The translations under genes were made by a program, and so were the position numbers. Below the pieces are notes generated by a model, which saw nothing but the letters and a program-made list of their open reading frames with translations, was not told where the DNA came from and ran no database searches. A DNA stretch of 64,000 nt from contig NZ_QLTK01000013.1 in NCBI RefSeq assembly GCF_003269035.1, positions 1-64,000 of the forward strand. The letters run 5' to 3'. Below, one piece after another: positions 43,030-50,605 of this stretch (position 1 is the stretch's first letter; each line of letters opens with the position of its first letter). The stretch is from Paraburkholderia bryophila. Lineage in GTDB: Bacteria > Pseudomonadota > Gammaproteobacteria > Burkholderiales > Burkholderiaceae.

Positions 43030-45243
43030 ATGAGCGTCACCACGTCGGGTTTGCAGTCGAAGTCGGGCAATCGCATTGCGCGCAGTGTCATCGAAGTTTT
43101 GAGTTCGATGCGGTTCGCCATTTCGTTGCTCGTGATTTTGTCGATCGCCAGCATCATCGGCACCGTTCTCACGCAGGACGATCCGTATCCCAACTACGTC
43201 AATCAGTTCGGCCCGTTCTGGGCGGACATTTTCCGCTCGCTGAGCTTGTACACCGTGTACAGCTCGTGGTGGTTCATGCTGATTCTCGGTTTCCTGATGG
43301 TGTCGGTGTCGCTGTGCGTGATCCGCAATGCGCCGAAGATGCTTGCCGACGCGAAAAGCTGGAAGGACAAGGTTCGCGAAGGCAGCCTGCGCGCGTTCCA
43401 TCACAAGGGCGAATTCGCGGTGAACGGCACGCGCGCGCAGACTTCGACGGTGCTCGCCACGCTCTCGGCCAGGCTTGGCTACAAATTCGTCACGCGTGAG
43501 TCGGAAGGCGCCACGCTGATCGCCGCGAAGCGCGGGGCGTTGACCAAGTTCGGTTATATCTCGGCGCACATCGCGATCGTCGTGATCTGCCTTGGTGGTC
43601 TGCTCGACAGCAATCTGCCGATCAAGCTGCAAATGTGGCTGTTCGACAAATCGCCGATCCGCGCCAATACGGTGATCAACGACATTCCGCCGGAGCATCG
43701 TCTGTCGCAGTCCAACCCGACGTTCCGCGGCTATGCGTGGGTGCCGGAAGGGCAGCATGTCTCCACGGCGATCCTGAACCAGCCGGACGGCTCGCTGATC
43801 CAAGACCTGCCGTTCTCGATCGAGCTGAACAAGTTCATCGTCGACTATTACTCGACGGGCATGCCGAAGCTGTTCGCGAGCGACATCGTCGTGGTCGACC
43901 ACAAGACCGGCGCGCGCGTGCCGGCGCGCGTCGAGGTGAACAAGCCGTTCACTTACGACGGCGTGTCGATCTATCAGTCGAGCTTCCAGGACGGCGGCTC
44001 GCAGATGCAGATGACAGCCTTCCCGATGAGCGGCGCGAGCGCGAAGACTGCGCCGTTCGGCGGCACGATCGGCGGCAATGCGCCGTTGGGCACGGCCACG
44101 CCGCTGGCCGACGGCCAGACGGTGGAATTCACCGATTTCCGCGCGATCAACGTCGAAAACGTGTCGAACGGCAGTGGCCAGAACGACGCGCGCGGCGTCG
44201 CCGCGCATCGGACGTTGAAAGAGGCGTTCGACGAACGGCTCGGCTCCGGCGCGAAGTCGTCGAAACCGCTGGATCTGCACAATGTCGGCCCGTCGGTGCA
44301 GTACAAAGTGCGCGACAAGGACGGCCAGGCGCGCGAGTACAACAACTACATGCTGCCGGTGGATGTCTCCGGCGAGCGGATGTTCCTCGCCGGCATGCGC
44401 GTGAATCCGGACGATCCGTTCCGCTACCTGCGCATTCCCGCCGACAGCGGCGGCACGGTCAAGGAATGGATGAACCTGCGCGCCACGCTGGAAGATCCGG
44501 CCATGCGCGCCGCGGCCGCGCACAGCTTCGCGCTGCGCTCGGTGCCGGGTTCGAATACGGAACTGCAGCAGCATCTCGAAGAAAGCGCGCTGCGCGTGCT
44601 GACCCTTTTTGCCGGTGCGGACAACAGCATCAAGCTGCCGAATGGCCAACCGGTCGGCGGCTTCCAGGCGATTGCCGGGTTTATCGACCATTCAGTGCCG
44701 AAGGGCGAGCAGGAAAAGGCCGCCGGTCTGTTGCTGCGCATGCTGGAAGGCTCCACCTGGGATCTGTGGCAACTGTCCCGTCAGCAGCTCGGCGAGCCCG
44801 CGGCGACGGCCAACGCCGACGCGAGCCGTTTCATCCAGAGCTCGATCAACGCGATTTCCGACAGTTTTCTGTATGGTTCGCCGGTCTATTTACAGCTCGA
44901 CTCATTCAAGCAGGTGCAAGCTTCGGTATTTCAGTTGACGCGCGCGCCGGGCAAAAAAGTCGTGTATCTTGGCAGCCTGCTTCTCGTATTGGGCATCTTC
45001 TCGATGTTCTATGTCCGCGAACGGCGCCTCTGGTTCTGGCTCAAAGACACCGATCACGGCACGAATGTCGTGATGGCCATGTCGAGCGCGCGTAAAACGC
45101 TCGACTTCGAGAAAGAGTTCGTCCAGACGCGCGACGCTGTCGGCGCCGCACTGGGCGCCAAACTCACTGAAGCATCCGGCGGCTCCGACAAGCCCGGCCA
45201 CCCCGGCGCGCCGTCCGCAAGCTCACAAGATTCGACCCGGTAA
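43030..45243 (+). CDS. resB: Cytochrome c biogenesis protein ResB (CcsB/Ccs1 type)
   Basis: With CcsA, ResB forms the System II synthetase that moves haem across the membrane and attaches it to apocytochromes. The 737-residue protein shows membrane segments near residues 27-48, 75-97, 180-200 and 640-662 and a large periplasmic domain between the last two. This is the ResB layout. GGAG (43021-43024) precedes ATG 43030. It is 4 bases from the next gene, so the two are co-translated, as in Bordetella and other betaproteobacteria. Confidence 0.96.
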   Translation: MSVTTSGLQSKSGNRIARSVIEVLSSMRFAISLLVILSIASIIGTVLTQDDPYPNYVNQFGPFWADIFRSLSLYTVYSSWWFMLILGFLMVSVSLCVIRNAPKMLADAKSWKDKVREGSLRAFHHKGEFAVNGTRAQTSTVLATLSARLGYKFVTRESEGATLIAAKRGALTKFGYISAHIAIVVICLGGLLDSNLPIKLQMWLFDKSPIRANTVINDIPPEHRLSQSNPTFRGYAWVPEGQHVSTAILNQPDGSLIQDLPFSIELNKFIVDYYSTGMPKLFASDIVVVDHKTGARVPARVEVNKPFTYDGVSIYQSSFQDGGSQMQMTAFPMSGASAKTAPFGGTIGGNAPLGTATPLADGQTVEFTDFRAINVENVSNGSGQNDARGVAAHRTLKEAFDERLGSGAKSSKPLDLHNVGPSVQYKVRDKDGQAREYNNYMLPVDVSGERMFLAGMRVNPDDPFRYLRIPADSGGTVKEWMNLRATLEDPAMRAAAAHSFALRSVPGSNTELQQHLEESALRVLTLFAGADNSIKLPNGQPVGGFQAIAGFIDHSVPKGEQEKAAGLLLRMLEGSTWDLWQLSRQQLGEPAATANADASRFIQSSINAISDSFLYGSPVYLQLDSFKQVQASVFQLTRAPGKKVVYLGSLLLVLGIFSMFYVRERRLWFWLKDTDHGTNVVMAMSSARKTLDFEKEFVQTRDAVGAALGAKLTEASGGSDKPGHPGAPSASSQDSTR

Positions 45244-45247
45244 GATC

Positions 45248-46465
45248 ATGGACTTGACTCAGGTTTCCTCCTCCTCCTCACCCGCGCGCCCGAAAAAGGC
45301 CAGCGCGGAAGAGTCGTTCAACGCGCTGAATGTCGCGCAATACGACGAACGGCCGTTTTTGAAACGGCTCGGCGTCGTCGACTGGCTGTTTGCCCTCGCG
45401 ATGGTCGCGGGAGCCGGGTTCGCGCTGTCGCGCTATCACCCGTTCATGAATTACTACGACAAGCTGGTGCTGGTGTGCGCGGTGCCGGTGTTCATGGTGC
45501 TCGGCTGGCGCTGGAAACCGGTGCGTCCGCTGATGGTGGGTATTGCGGCGCTGTCGTTGCTGGCCATTCAGATTTACCACGGCGACCTGAGCCGCGCGGA
45601 TAACGCGTTCTTCCTCAAGTACTTCCTGTCGAGCCAGTCCGCGATTCTGTGGATGAGCGCGCTGTTCGTGTTCGCCACTGTGTTCTACTGGATCGGCCTG
45701 CTGTCGCGCTCGCCGACCGGCGCCGCGATCGGTTCGAAGATGACGTGGGCCGCGGTGCTCATGGGTTTCGTCGGTCTGATGGTGCGGTGGTACGAGTCGT
45801 ACCTGATCGGCGCGGACGTCGGCCATATTCCTATCTCGAACCTGTACGAAGTGTTCGTACTGTTCAGCCTGATCACCGCGCTGTTTTATCTGTACTACGA
45901 GCAGCACTACAGCACCCGCGCGCTTGGCGCGTTTGTTCTGCTGGTGATCAGCGCGGCCGTCGGCTTCCTGATGTGGTACTCGGTCGCGCGCGACGCGCAG
46001 CAGATCCAGCCGTTGGTGCCGGCGCTGCAAAGCTGGTGGATGAAGATCCACGTGCCGGCGAACTTCATCGGCTATGGCAGCTTTGCGCTGTCGGCCATGG
46101 TGGGTGTCGCGTATCTGTCGAAAGAGCGCGGCGTGCTGGCCGACCGTCTGCCGCCGCTCGACGTGCTCGACGACCTGATGTACAAGTCCATCGCCGTCGG
46201 TTTCGCGTTCTTCACGATCGCGACGATTCTCGGCGCGCTGTGGGCCGCGGAAGCGTGGGGCGGCTACTGGAGCTGGGACCCGAAGGAAACCTGGGCGCTG
46301 ATCGTCTGGCTGAACTACGCGGCCTGGCTGCATATGCGCCTGATGAAAGGCCTGCGCGGTGCGGTCGCGGCATGGTGGGCGCTGACCGGCCTGCTGGTGA
46401 CGACCTTCGCGTTCCTCGGCGTCAACATGTTCCTGTCGGGCTTGCATAGTTACGGCAAGCTGTAA
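45248..46465 (+). CDS. ccsB: Cytochrome c biogenesis protein CcsA/CcsB type (haem handling)
   Basis: Partner of ResB in System II cytochrome c maturation. The 405-residue membrane protein has about eight hydrophobic segments and the haem-handling tryptophan-rich motif WGGYWSWDPKETWAL near residue 336. Membrane histidines in HMRLMKGLRG and YEQHYSTRA-type positions are present. It starts 4 bases after resB and ends in a clear terminator. The DsbD encoded at 36395 can supply the reduced thiols this pair requires. Confidence 0.96.
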   Translation: MDLTQVSSSSSPARPKKASAEESFNALNVAQYDERPFLKRLGVVDWLFALAMVAGAGFALSRYHPFMNYYDKLVLVCAVPVFMVLGWRWKPVRPLMVGIAALSLLAIQIYHGDLSRADNAFFLKYFLSSQSAILWMSALFVFATVFYWIGLLSRSPTGAAIGSKMTWAAVLMGFVGLMVRWYESYLIGADVGHIPISNLYEVFVLFSLITALFYLYYEQHYSTRALGAFVLLVISAAVGFLMWYSVARDAQQIQPLVPALQSWWMKIHVPANFIGYGSFALSAMVGVAYLSKERGVLADRLPPLDVLDDLMYKSIAVGFAFFTIATILGALWAAEAWGGYWSWDPKETWALIVWLNYAAWLHMRLMKGLRGAVAAWWALTGLLVTTFAFLGVNMFLSGLHSYGKL

Positions 46466-46490
46466 GATCTGCCGCTTCGAACCGACCAAG

Positions 46491-46523
46491 AACCGCCGCG
46501 TGCTTCGCACCGGCGGTTTTTTT
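46491..46523 (+). terminator. Terminator after ccsB
   Basis: An 8-bp stem AACCGCCG (46491-46498) with CGGCGGTT (46511-46518), an inner GTGC/GCAC stem, loop TTC and a T run to 46523. It closes the resB-ccsB transcript. Confidence 0.92.
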
Positions 46524-46689
46524 ATGGCTGGCGGAATATTTGCTGCATCCAGGGTGTTGGCTCTGAGAGTACCTACGGTGTGGCAGGACAGTGACCCGAA
46601 CGAACAGGCGATTGCGCCGTCTGACCTGACAACCTGGACGACCTGGACAGGCCGAACAACCCGGCGGCGGACCAGTAAGGAGTTGCACG

Positions 46690-47685
46690 ATGTGGATCAA
46701 GCGAAGCGACAGAATTCAACTCAGCGGCGACGATATCGCGCGCAGCGAAATCACGCCGCGGCGCGTCTTCGAGAATCGGCGGCGCGTGTTGCAGGCGGCC
46801 GGCGCGATGGCGCTCGGCAGTCTGATCGGCGTGAATGGCGAGGCGTTGGCGGCGTACTCGTCGCCGGATCCGAAGGCGCAGAAACTGGCGGCGAAGACCA
46901 ACGCCCGATTCGTCGCGCTGGACAAGATCACGCCGTTCAAGGACATCACCACGTACAACAACTTCTACGAGTTCGGCACCGATAAAGCCGATCCCGCGCA
47001 GAACGCGGGGACGTTGCGGCCGCATCCGTGGAAGGTGAGCGTCGAAGGCGAGATCAAGAATCCGAAGGTGTACGACATCGACGAACTGCTGAAGCTCGCG
47101 CCGCTCGAAGAGCGCGTGTACCGGCTGCGCTGCGTCGAAGGGTGGTCGATGGTGATTCCGTGGATCGGCGTGCCGCTCGCCGAGTTGATCAAGCGCGTGC
47201 AGCCGACCGGCAATGCGAAGTACGTGCAGTTCATTACGCTGGCCGATCCGTCGCAAATGCCGGGACTGTCGGCACCAGTGCTCGACTGGCCATACTCCGA
47301 AGGTCTGCGCATGGACGAGGCGATGAATCCGCTCACGCTGCTGACCATGGGGCTGTACGGCGAGGTGTTGCCCAATCAGAACGGCGCGCCGGTGCGCATC
47401 GTCGTGCCGTGGAAATACGGCTTCAAGAGCGCGAAGTCGCTGGTGAAGATCCGCTTTCTCGACAAGCAGCCGAACACCAGTTGGAACACGTACGCGTCGA
47501 ACGAATACGGCTTCTACTCGAACGTGAATCCGAATGTCGATCACCCGCGCTGGAGTCAGGCGACGGAGCGGCGCATCGGTGAAGACGGGTTCTTTACGCC
47601 CAAGCGCAAGACGCTGATGTTCAATGGCTACGGCGATCAGGTCGCGTCGCTGTATCAGGGCATGGACCTGAAGAAGAATTTTTGA
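46690..47685 (+). CDS. msrP: Periplasmic methionine sulfoxide reductase, catalytic subunit MsrP
   Basis: MsrP (YedY) repairs oxidised methionine in envelope proteins using a molybdopterin cofactor. The 331-residue protein has a Tat signal, NRRRVLQAAGAMALGSL in residues 29-45, and the molybdenum-binding cysteine C148 in YRLRCVEGWSMVIPW. The second domain ending VASLYQGMDLKKNF is intact. AGGAGTTGC precedes the ATG. The next gene encodes its haem partner MsrQ and begins 18 bases later. Confidence 0.96.
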   Translation: MWIKRSDRIQLSGDDIARSEITPRRVFENRRRVLQAAGAMALGSLIGVNGEALAAYSSPDPKAQKLAAKTNARFVALDKITPFKDITTYNNFYEFGTDKADPAQNAGTLRPHPWKVSVEGEIKNPKVYDIDELLKLAPLEERVYRLRCVEGWSMVIPWIGVPLAELIKRVQPTGNAKYVQFITLADPSQMPGLSAPVLDWPYSEGLRMDEAMNPLTLLTMGLYGEVLPNQNGAPVRIVVPWKYGFKSAKSLVKIRFLDKQPNTSWNTYASNEYGFYSNVNPNVDHPRWSQATERRIGEDGFFTPKRKTLMFNGYGDQVASLYQGMDLKKNF

Positions 47686-47703
47686 GCGAACGGCTTCGAC
47701 GAT

Positions 47704-48396
47704 ATGGCTTCCGATACGCAACCTGTCACTCAGACCGAACCACGCAAGGCGGCGCGTTCAGCTTCAACGGCGTCGAGGCGTCCGGCGAGCGGCGCGCGCT
47801 GGATCGTGCCGGCGAAAATCGCGGTGTTCATCGCCGCGTGGTATCCGCTCGCGCGCATCGTGCTGTTCGGCGTGACCGATCGGCTCGGCGCCAATCCGAT
47901 CGAGTTCATCACACGCTCCACGGGTTTATGGACGCTGGTGTTCCTCTGCATCACGCTGGCGGTGACGCCATTGCGCAGGCTGACCGGTGTGGCCGCGTTC
48001 GTGCGGTTTCGGCGCATGCTCGGGCTCTACGCATTTTTCTACGCGACGCTGCATTTCACGACCTACCTTTGGTTCGACAAGTGGTTCGATGTCGCCGCGA
48101 TTCTGAAGGACATCGGCAAGCGGCCGTTCATCACGGTCGGCTTCGCGGCGTTCGTGTTGCTGATCGCGCTGGCCGTGACGTCGCCGCGCGCGATGGTGCG
48201 CAAGCTCGGGCGACGCTGGCAGATGCTGCATCGTTCGATCTATGCGATCGGCGCGCTCGCGATCCTGCATTTCTGGTGGATGAAGGCGGGCAAACACGAT
48301 CTGGTTTTACCGAAGATCTACGGCACCATCATGGTGGCGCTGCTGGGCTGGCGCTTGATCGTATGGTTGCGCGAACGGAGAGTGAAGGCGCGATAA
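47704..48396 (+). CDS. msrQ: Haem-binding membrane subunit MsrQ
   Basis: MsrQ (YedZ) is a b-type haem membrane protein that passes electrons from the quinone or flavin pool to MsrP. The 230-residue protein has about six hydrophobic segments after an N-terminal cytoplasmic stretch of about 30 residues. Haem-ligand histidines lie in ATLHFTTYLWFDKWF and QMLHRSIYAIGALAILHFWWM. Its start lies 18 bases after msrP, so the pair is one operon. A terminator follows after 40 bases. Confidence 0.94.
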   Translation: MASDTQPVTQTEPRKAARSASTASRRPASGARWIVPAKIAVFIAAWYPLARIVLFGVTDRLGANPIEFITRSTGLWTLVFLCITLAVTPLRRLTGVAAFVRFRRMLGLYAFFYATLHFTTYLWFDKWFDVAAILKDIGKRPFITVGFAAFVLLIALAVTSPRAMVRKLGRRWQMLHRSIYAIGALAILHFWWMKAGKHDLVLPKIYGTIMVALLGWRLIVWLRERRVKAR

Positions 48397-48436
48397 CCGG
48401 CGAGCTTCGCGTTCATCAGCAAAGCGCGCCGAAAGG

Positions 48437-48476
48437 AAAAAGGGCGATGCCATTTCACGCGGCATCGCCCTTTTTT
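48437..48476. terminator. Bidirectional terminator, msrQ and lysA
   Basis: A perfect 15-bp stem (48437-48451 with 48461-48475) has five A on the left arm and six T on the right, so it can end msrQ on the plus strand and lysA on the minus strand. Confidence 0.93.
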
Positions 48477-48512
48477 GCTTGCTCGTGACTTATATCGTCA
48501 CGACGCCGACGT

Positions 48513-49775
48513 TTACGCCGGCAAGATCGTTTCACCCGCAAACAACTGCTTGACCTCTTCGCGTGCGCGAACCAGATGCACCTGTGTACCATCCACCATC
48601 ACCTCGGCCGCACGCGGACGGGTGTTGTAATTGGAGCTCATCACGAAGCCGTACGCGCCGGCCGAGCGAATCGCCAGCAGGTCGCCGGATTCGACCGCGA
48701 GCAGGCGCTCACGACCCAGCCAGTCGCCGCTTTCGCACACCGGACCCACCACGTCGTACACGTGAGCCGGCACGTCGCGTTTCAGCACGGGGTCGATGGC
48801 GTGATACGCCTCGTACATGGCGGGACGCGCGAGATCTGTCATCGCCGCGTCGACGATAGCGAAGTTCTTTTCCGCGCCCGGCTTCAGAAACTCGACGCGC
48901 GTAAGCAGCACGCCCGCATTGCCGACCAGCGAACGGCCCGGCTCGAAATACACTTCGCGATGGCCGTGGCCGCGCGCTTCGATACGATCCAGCACCGTGC
49001 GAACGAATTCGCCGATTTCCGGCGGCGTTTCATCGTCGTATGTAATACCGAGACCGCCGCCCACGTCGATGTGGCGAATCTTCACGCCGTCCTGCTCGAT
49101 CTGCTCGACCAGTTCCAGCACCTTGTCGACCGCGTCCAGATAGGGCGCGACTTCGGTGATCTGCGAACCGATATGGCAGTCGATGCCGACCACCTCGAGA
49201 TTCGCCATTGCCGCAGCCGCTTGATACGTGGCGCGCGCGTCTTCGAAAGCGACGCCGAACTTGTTCGACTTGAGCCCGGTGGAAATGTACGGATGCGTTT
49301 TCGCGTCGACGTCGGGATTGACGCGCAGCGAAACCGGCGCCTTCTTGCCCATTGCCGCAGCCACCGCGTTCAGACGATCAAGCTCGGGAATCGATTCGAC
49401 GTTGAAGCATTTGACGCCGGCCGCGAGCGCGTCGCGCATTTCGTCCGCATGCTTGCCGACGCCGGAAAACACGGTGTTTTCCGCTTTGCCGCCAGCTGCC
49501 AGCACGCGCGCCAGCTCGCCGCCCGACACGATGTCGAAGCCCGCGCCGAGCCGCGCGAACACGTTCAGCACCGCGAGATTGCTATTGGCCTTGACGGCCA
49601 CATGCACGGTGGCGCGACGGCCGGCGCAAGCGCCCGCATACGCGTTCCATGCAGCGGTGAGCGCGGCGCGCGAATAGACGTACAGCGGTGTGCCGAACTG
49701 CTCGGCGAGGGAGACGGCGGACACGCCCTCGGCGTGCAGCACGCCGTCGACGTAGTCAAATGCGGATCGAGTCAT
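48513..49775 (-). CDS. lysA: Diaminopimelate decarboxylase
   Basis: LysA decarboxylates meso-diaminopimelate to lysine. The 420-residue PLP enzyme starts MTRSAFDYVDGVLHAEGVSA. The PLP lysine is K62 in VAVKANSNLAVL, the phosphate loop is VGGGLGITY near 249, and the substrate-binding Cys is in GPVCESGDWLG near 337. It follows the lipoprotein gene lptM by 9 bases on the minus strand, a widespread lptM-lysA pairing. Confidence 0.97.
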   Translation of the reverse strand: MTRSAFDYVDGVLHAEGVSAVSLAEQFGTPLYVYSRAALTAAWNAYAGACAGRRATVHVAVKANSNLAVLNVFARLGAGFDIVSGGELARVLAAGGKAENTVFSGVGKHADEMRDALAAGVKCFNVESIPELDRLNAVAAAMGKKAPVSLRVNPDVDAKTHPYISTGLKSNKFGVAFEDARATYQAAAAMANLEVVGIDCHIGSQITEVAPYLDAVDKVLELVEQIEQDGVKIRHIDVGGGLGITYDDETPPEIGEFVRTVLDRIEARGHGHREVYFEPGRSLVGNAGVLLTRVEFLKPGAEKNFAIVDAAMTDLARPAMYEAYHAIDPVLKRDVPAHVYDVVGPVCESGDWLGRERLLAVESGDLLAIRSAGAYGFVMSSNYNTRPRAAEVMVDGTQVHLVRAREEVKQLFAGETILPA

Positions 49776-49784
49776 GCGAAAGTC

Positions 49785-50132
49785 TTATTGAACGGGTGTG
49801 GCGGCAGAGGCAGGCAGCGGTGCCGCCGTAGCGGAGGCAGCGGAAGCGGGCGGCGTGGCGAGTTCGGTTTCCGGCGCCAGCGAGAGCGGCGAGCCCGAGG
49901 TGTCCGGCACCTCGCCCATGGGGCTCGGCGTGTCCGGATTCACGGTGGGGTTGGTCGCGGCCGGTGGTGCCTGCGTGCGATCGGCCGGCTTCGCCGGTAG
50001 CGGCGGTACGGTCGGCAAATAGAGCGAACCGCGTTGTCCGCAGCCAGCCAGTGCACAACCTGCGAGAATGGCTAAACCCGCTACAATCGCGCGGCCGGGC
50101 GCCGCCGCGCGCATCCGAGATACGACTCGCAT
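49785..50132 (-). CDS. lptM: LptM-like lipoprotein
   Basis: Small outer-membrane lipoprotein that assists LptD-LptE maturation in E. coli. The 115-residue product has a signal peptide with the lipobox LAGC (Cys31) followed by GCGQRGSLYLP, the LptM/YifL hallmark. The rest is low-complexity Pro/Ala/Thr and probably disordered; the family usually has about 65-70 residues, so the tail is long. A later ATG at 50114 is possible. It lies 9 bases before lysA and only 35 bases from the divergent cyaY. Confidence 0.85.
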   Translation of the reverse strand: MRVVSRMRAAAPGRAIVAGLAILAGCALAGCGQRGSLYLPTVPPLPAKPADRTQAPPAATNPTVNPDTPSPMGEVPDTSGSPLSLAPETELATPPASAASATAAPLPASAATPVQ

Positions 50133-50167
50133 GACTGTCCCTGAATAAATAATCGATGGAGTTTAGC

Positions 50168-50485
50168 ATGTCCGATAGTGATTACCTGACCCGCGCGGAA
50201 GCCGCGCTAGCCGCCATCGAACGCGCGGTTGACGACATCGCCGCCGACATCGAACTCGAGCGCAGCGGCAACGTGCTGACCCTCGAATTCGAGAATCGCA
50301 CGAAGATTATCGTCAACCTGCAACCGCCCATGAGCGAGATCTGGATCGCCGCGAAAGCGGGCGGTTTCCACTTCCGTTTCGTCGACGGCGCATGGCGCGA
50401 TACCCGCAACGGCACGGAGTTTTTCTCCGCGCTGTCGGAGTACGCGACACAACAGGCTGGCGAGCCGGTTCACTTCGAAGCGTAA
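50168..50485 (+). CDS. cyaY: Frataxin-like iron protein CyaY
   Basis: CyaY binds iron and tunes iron-sulfur cluster assembly through IscS. The 105-residue protein starts at ATG 50168, MSDSDYLTRAEAALAAIE, with GGAG 6 bases upstream; a start at 50156 would add four residues. The acidic first helix and the conserved QPPMSEIWIAAKAGGFHF strand pair match the family. It diverges from lptM over 35 bases and ends at a bidirectional terminator. Confidence 0.95.
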   Translation: MSDSDYLTRAEAALAAIERAVDDIAADIELERSGNVLTLEFENRTKIIVNLQPPMSEIWIAAKAGGFHFRFVDGAWRDTRNGTEFFSALSEYATQQAGEPVHFEA

Positions 50486-50527
50486 GCGCGGCGTCGACCA
50501 GACTGCGTAAAGCGTAAGGCGTAAACG

Positions 50528-50559
50528 AAAACCGCCGCGTATCGAACGCGGCGGTTTTT
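50528..50559. terminator. Bidirectional terminator, cyaY and mrcA
   Basis: A perfect 13-bp stem (50528-50540 with 50546-50558), loop ATCGA, with A residues on the left and five T on the right. It serves cyaY on the plus strand and mrcA, which ends at 50606, on the minus strand. Confidence 0.92.
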
Positions 50560-50605
50560 GCATTTCTGGTGGCCTGAAAAACCGCCAAGCCAGGAAGAAA
50601 CGGCC

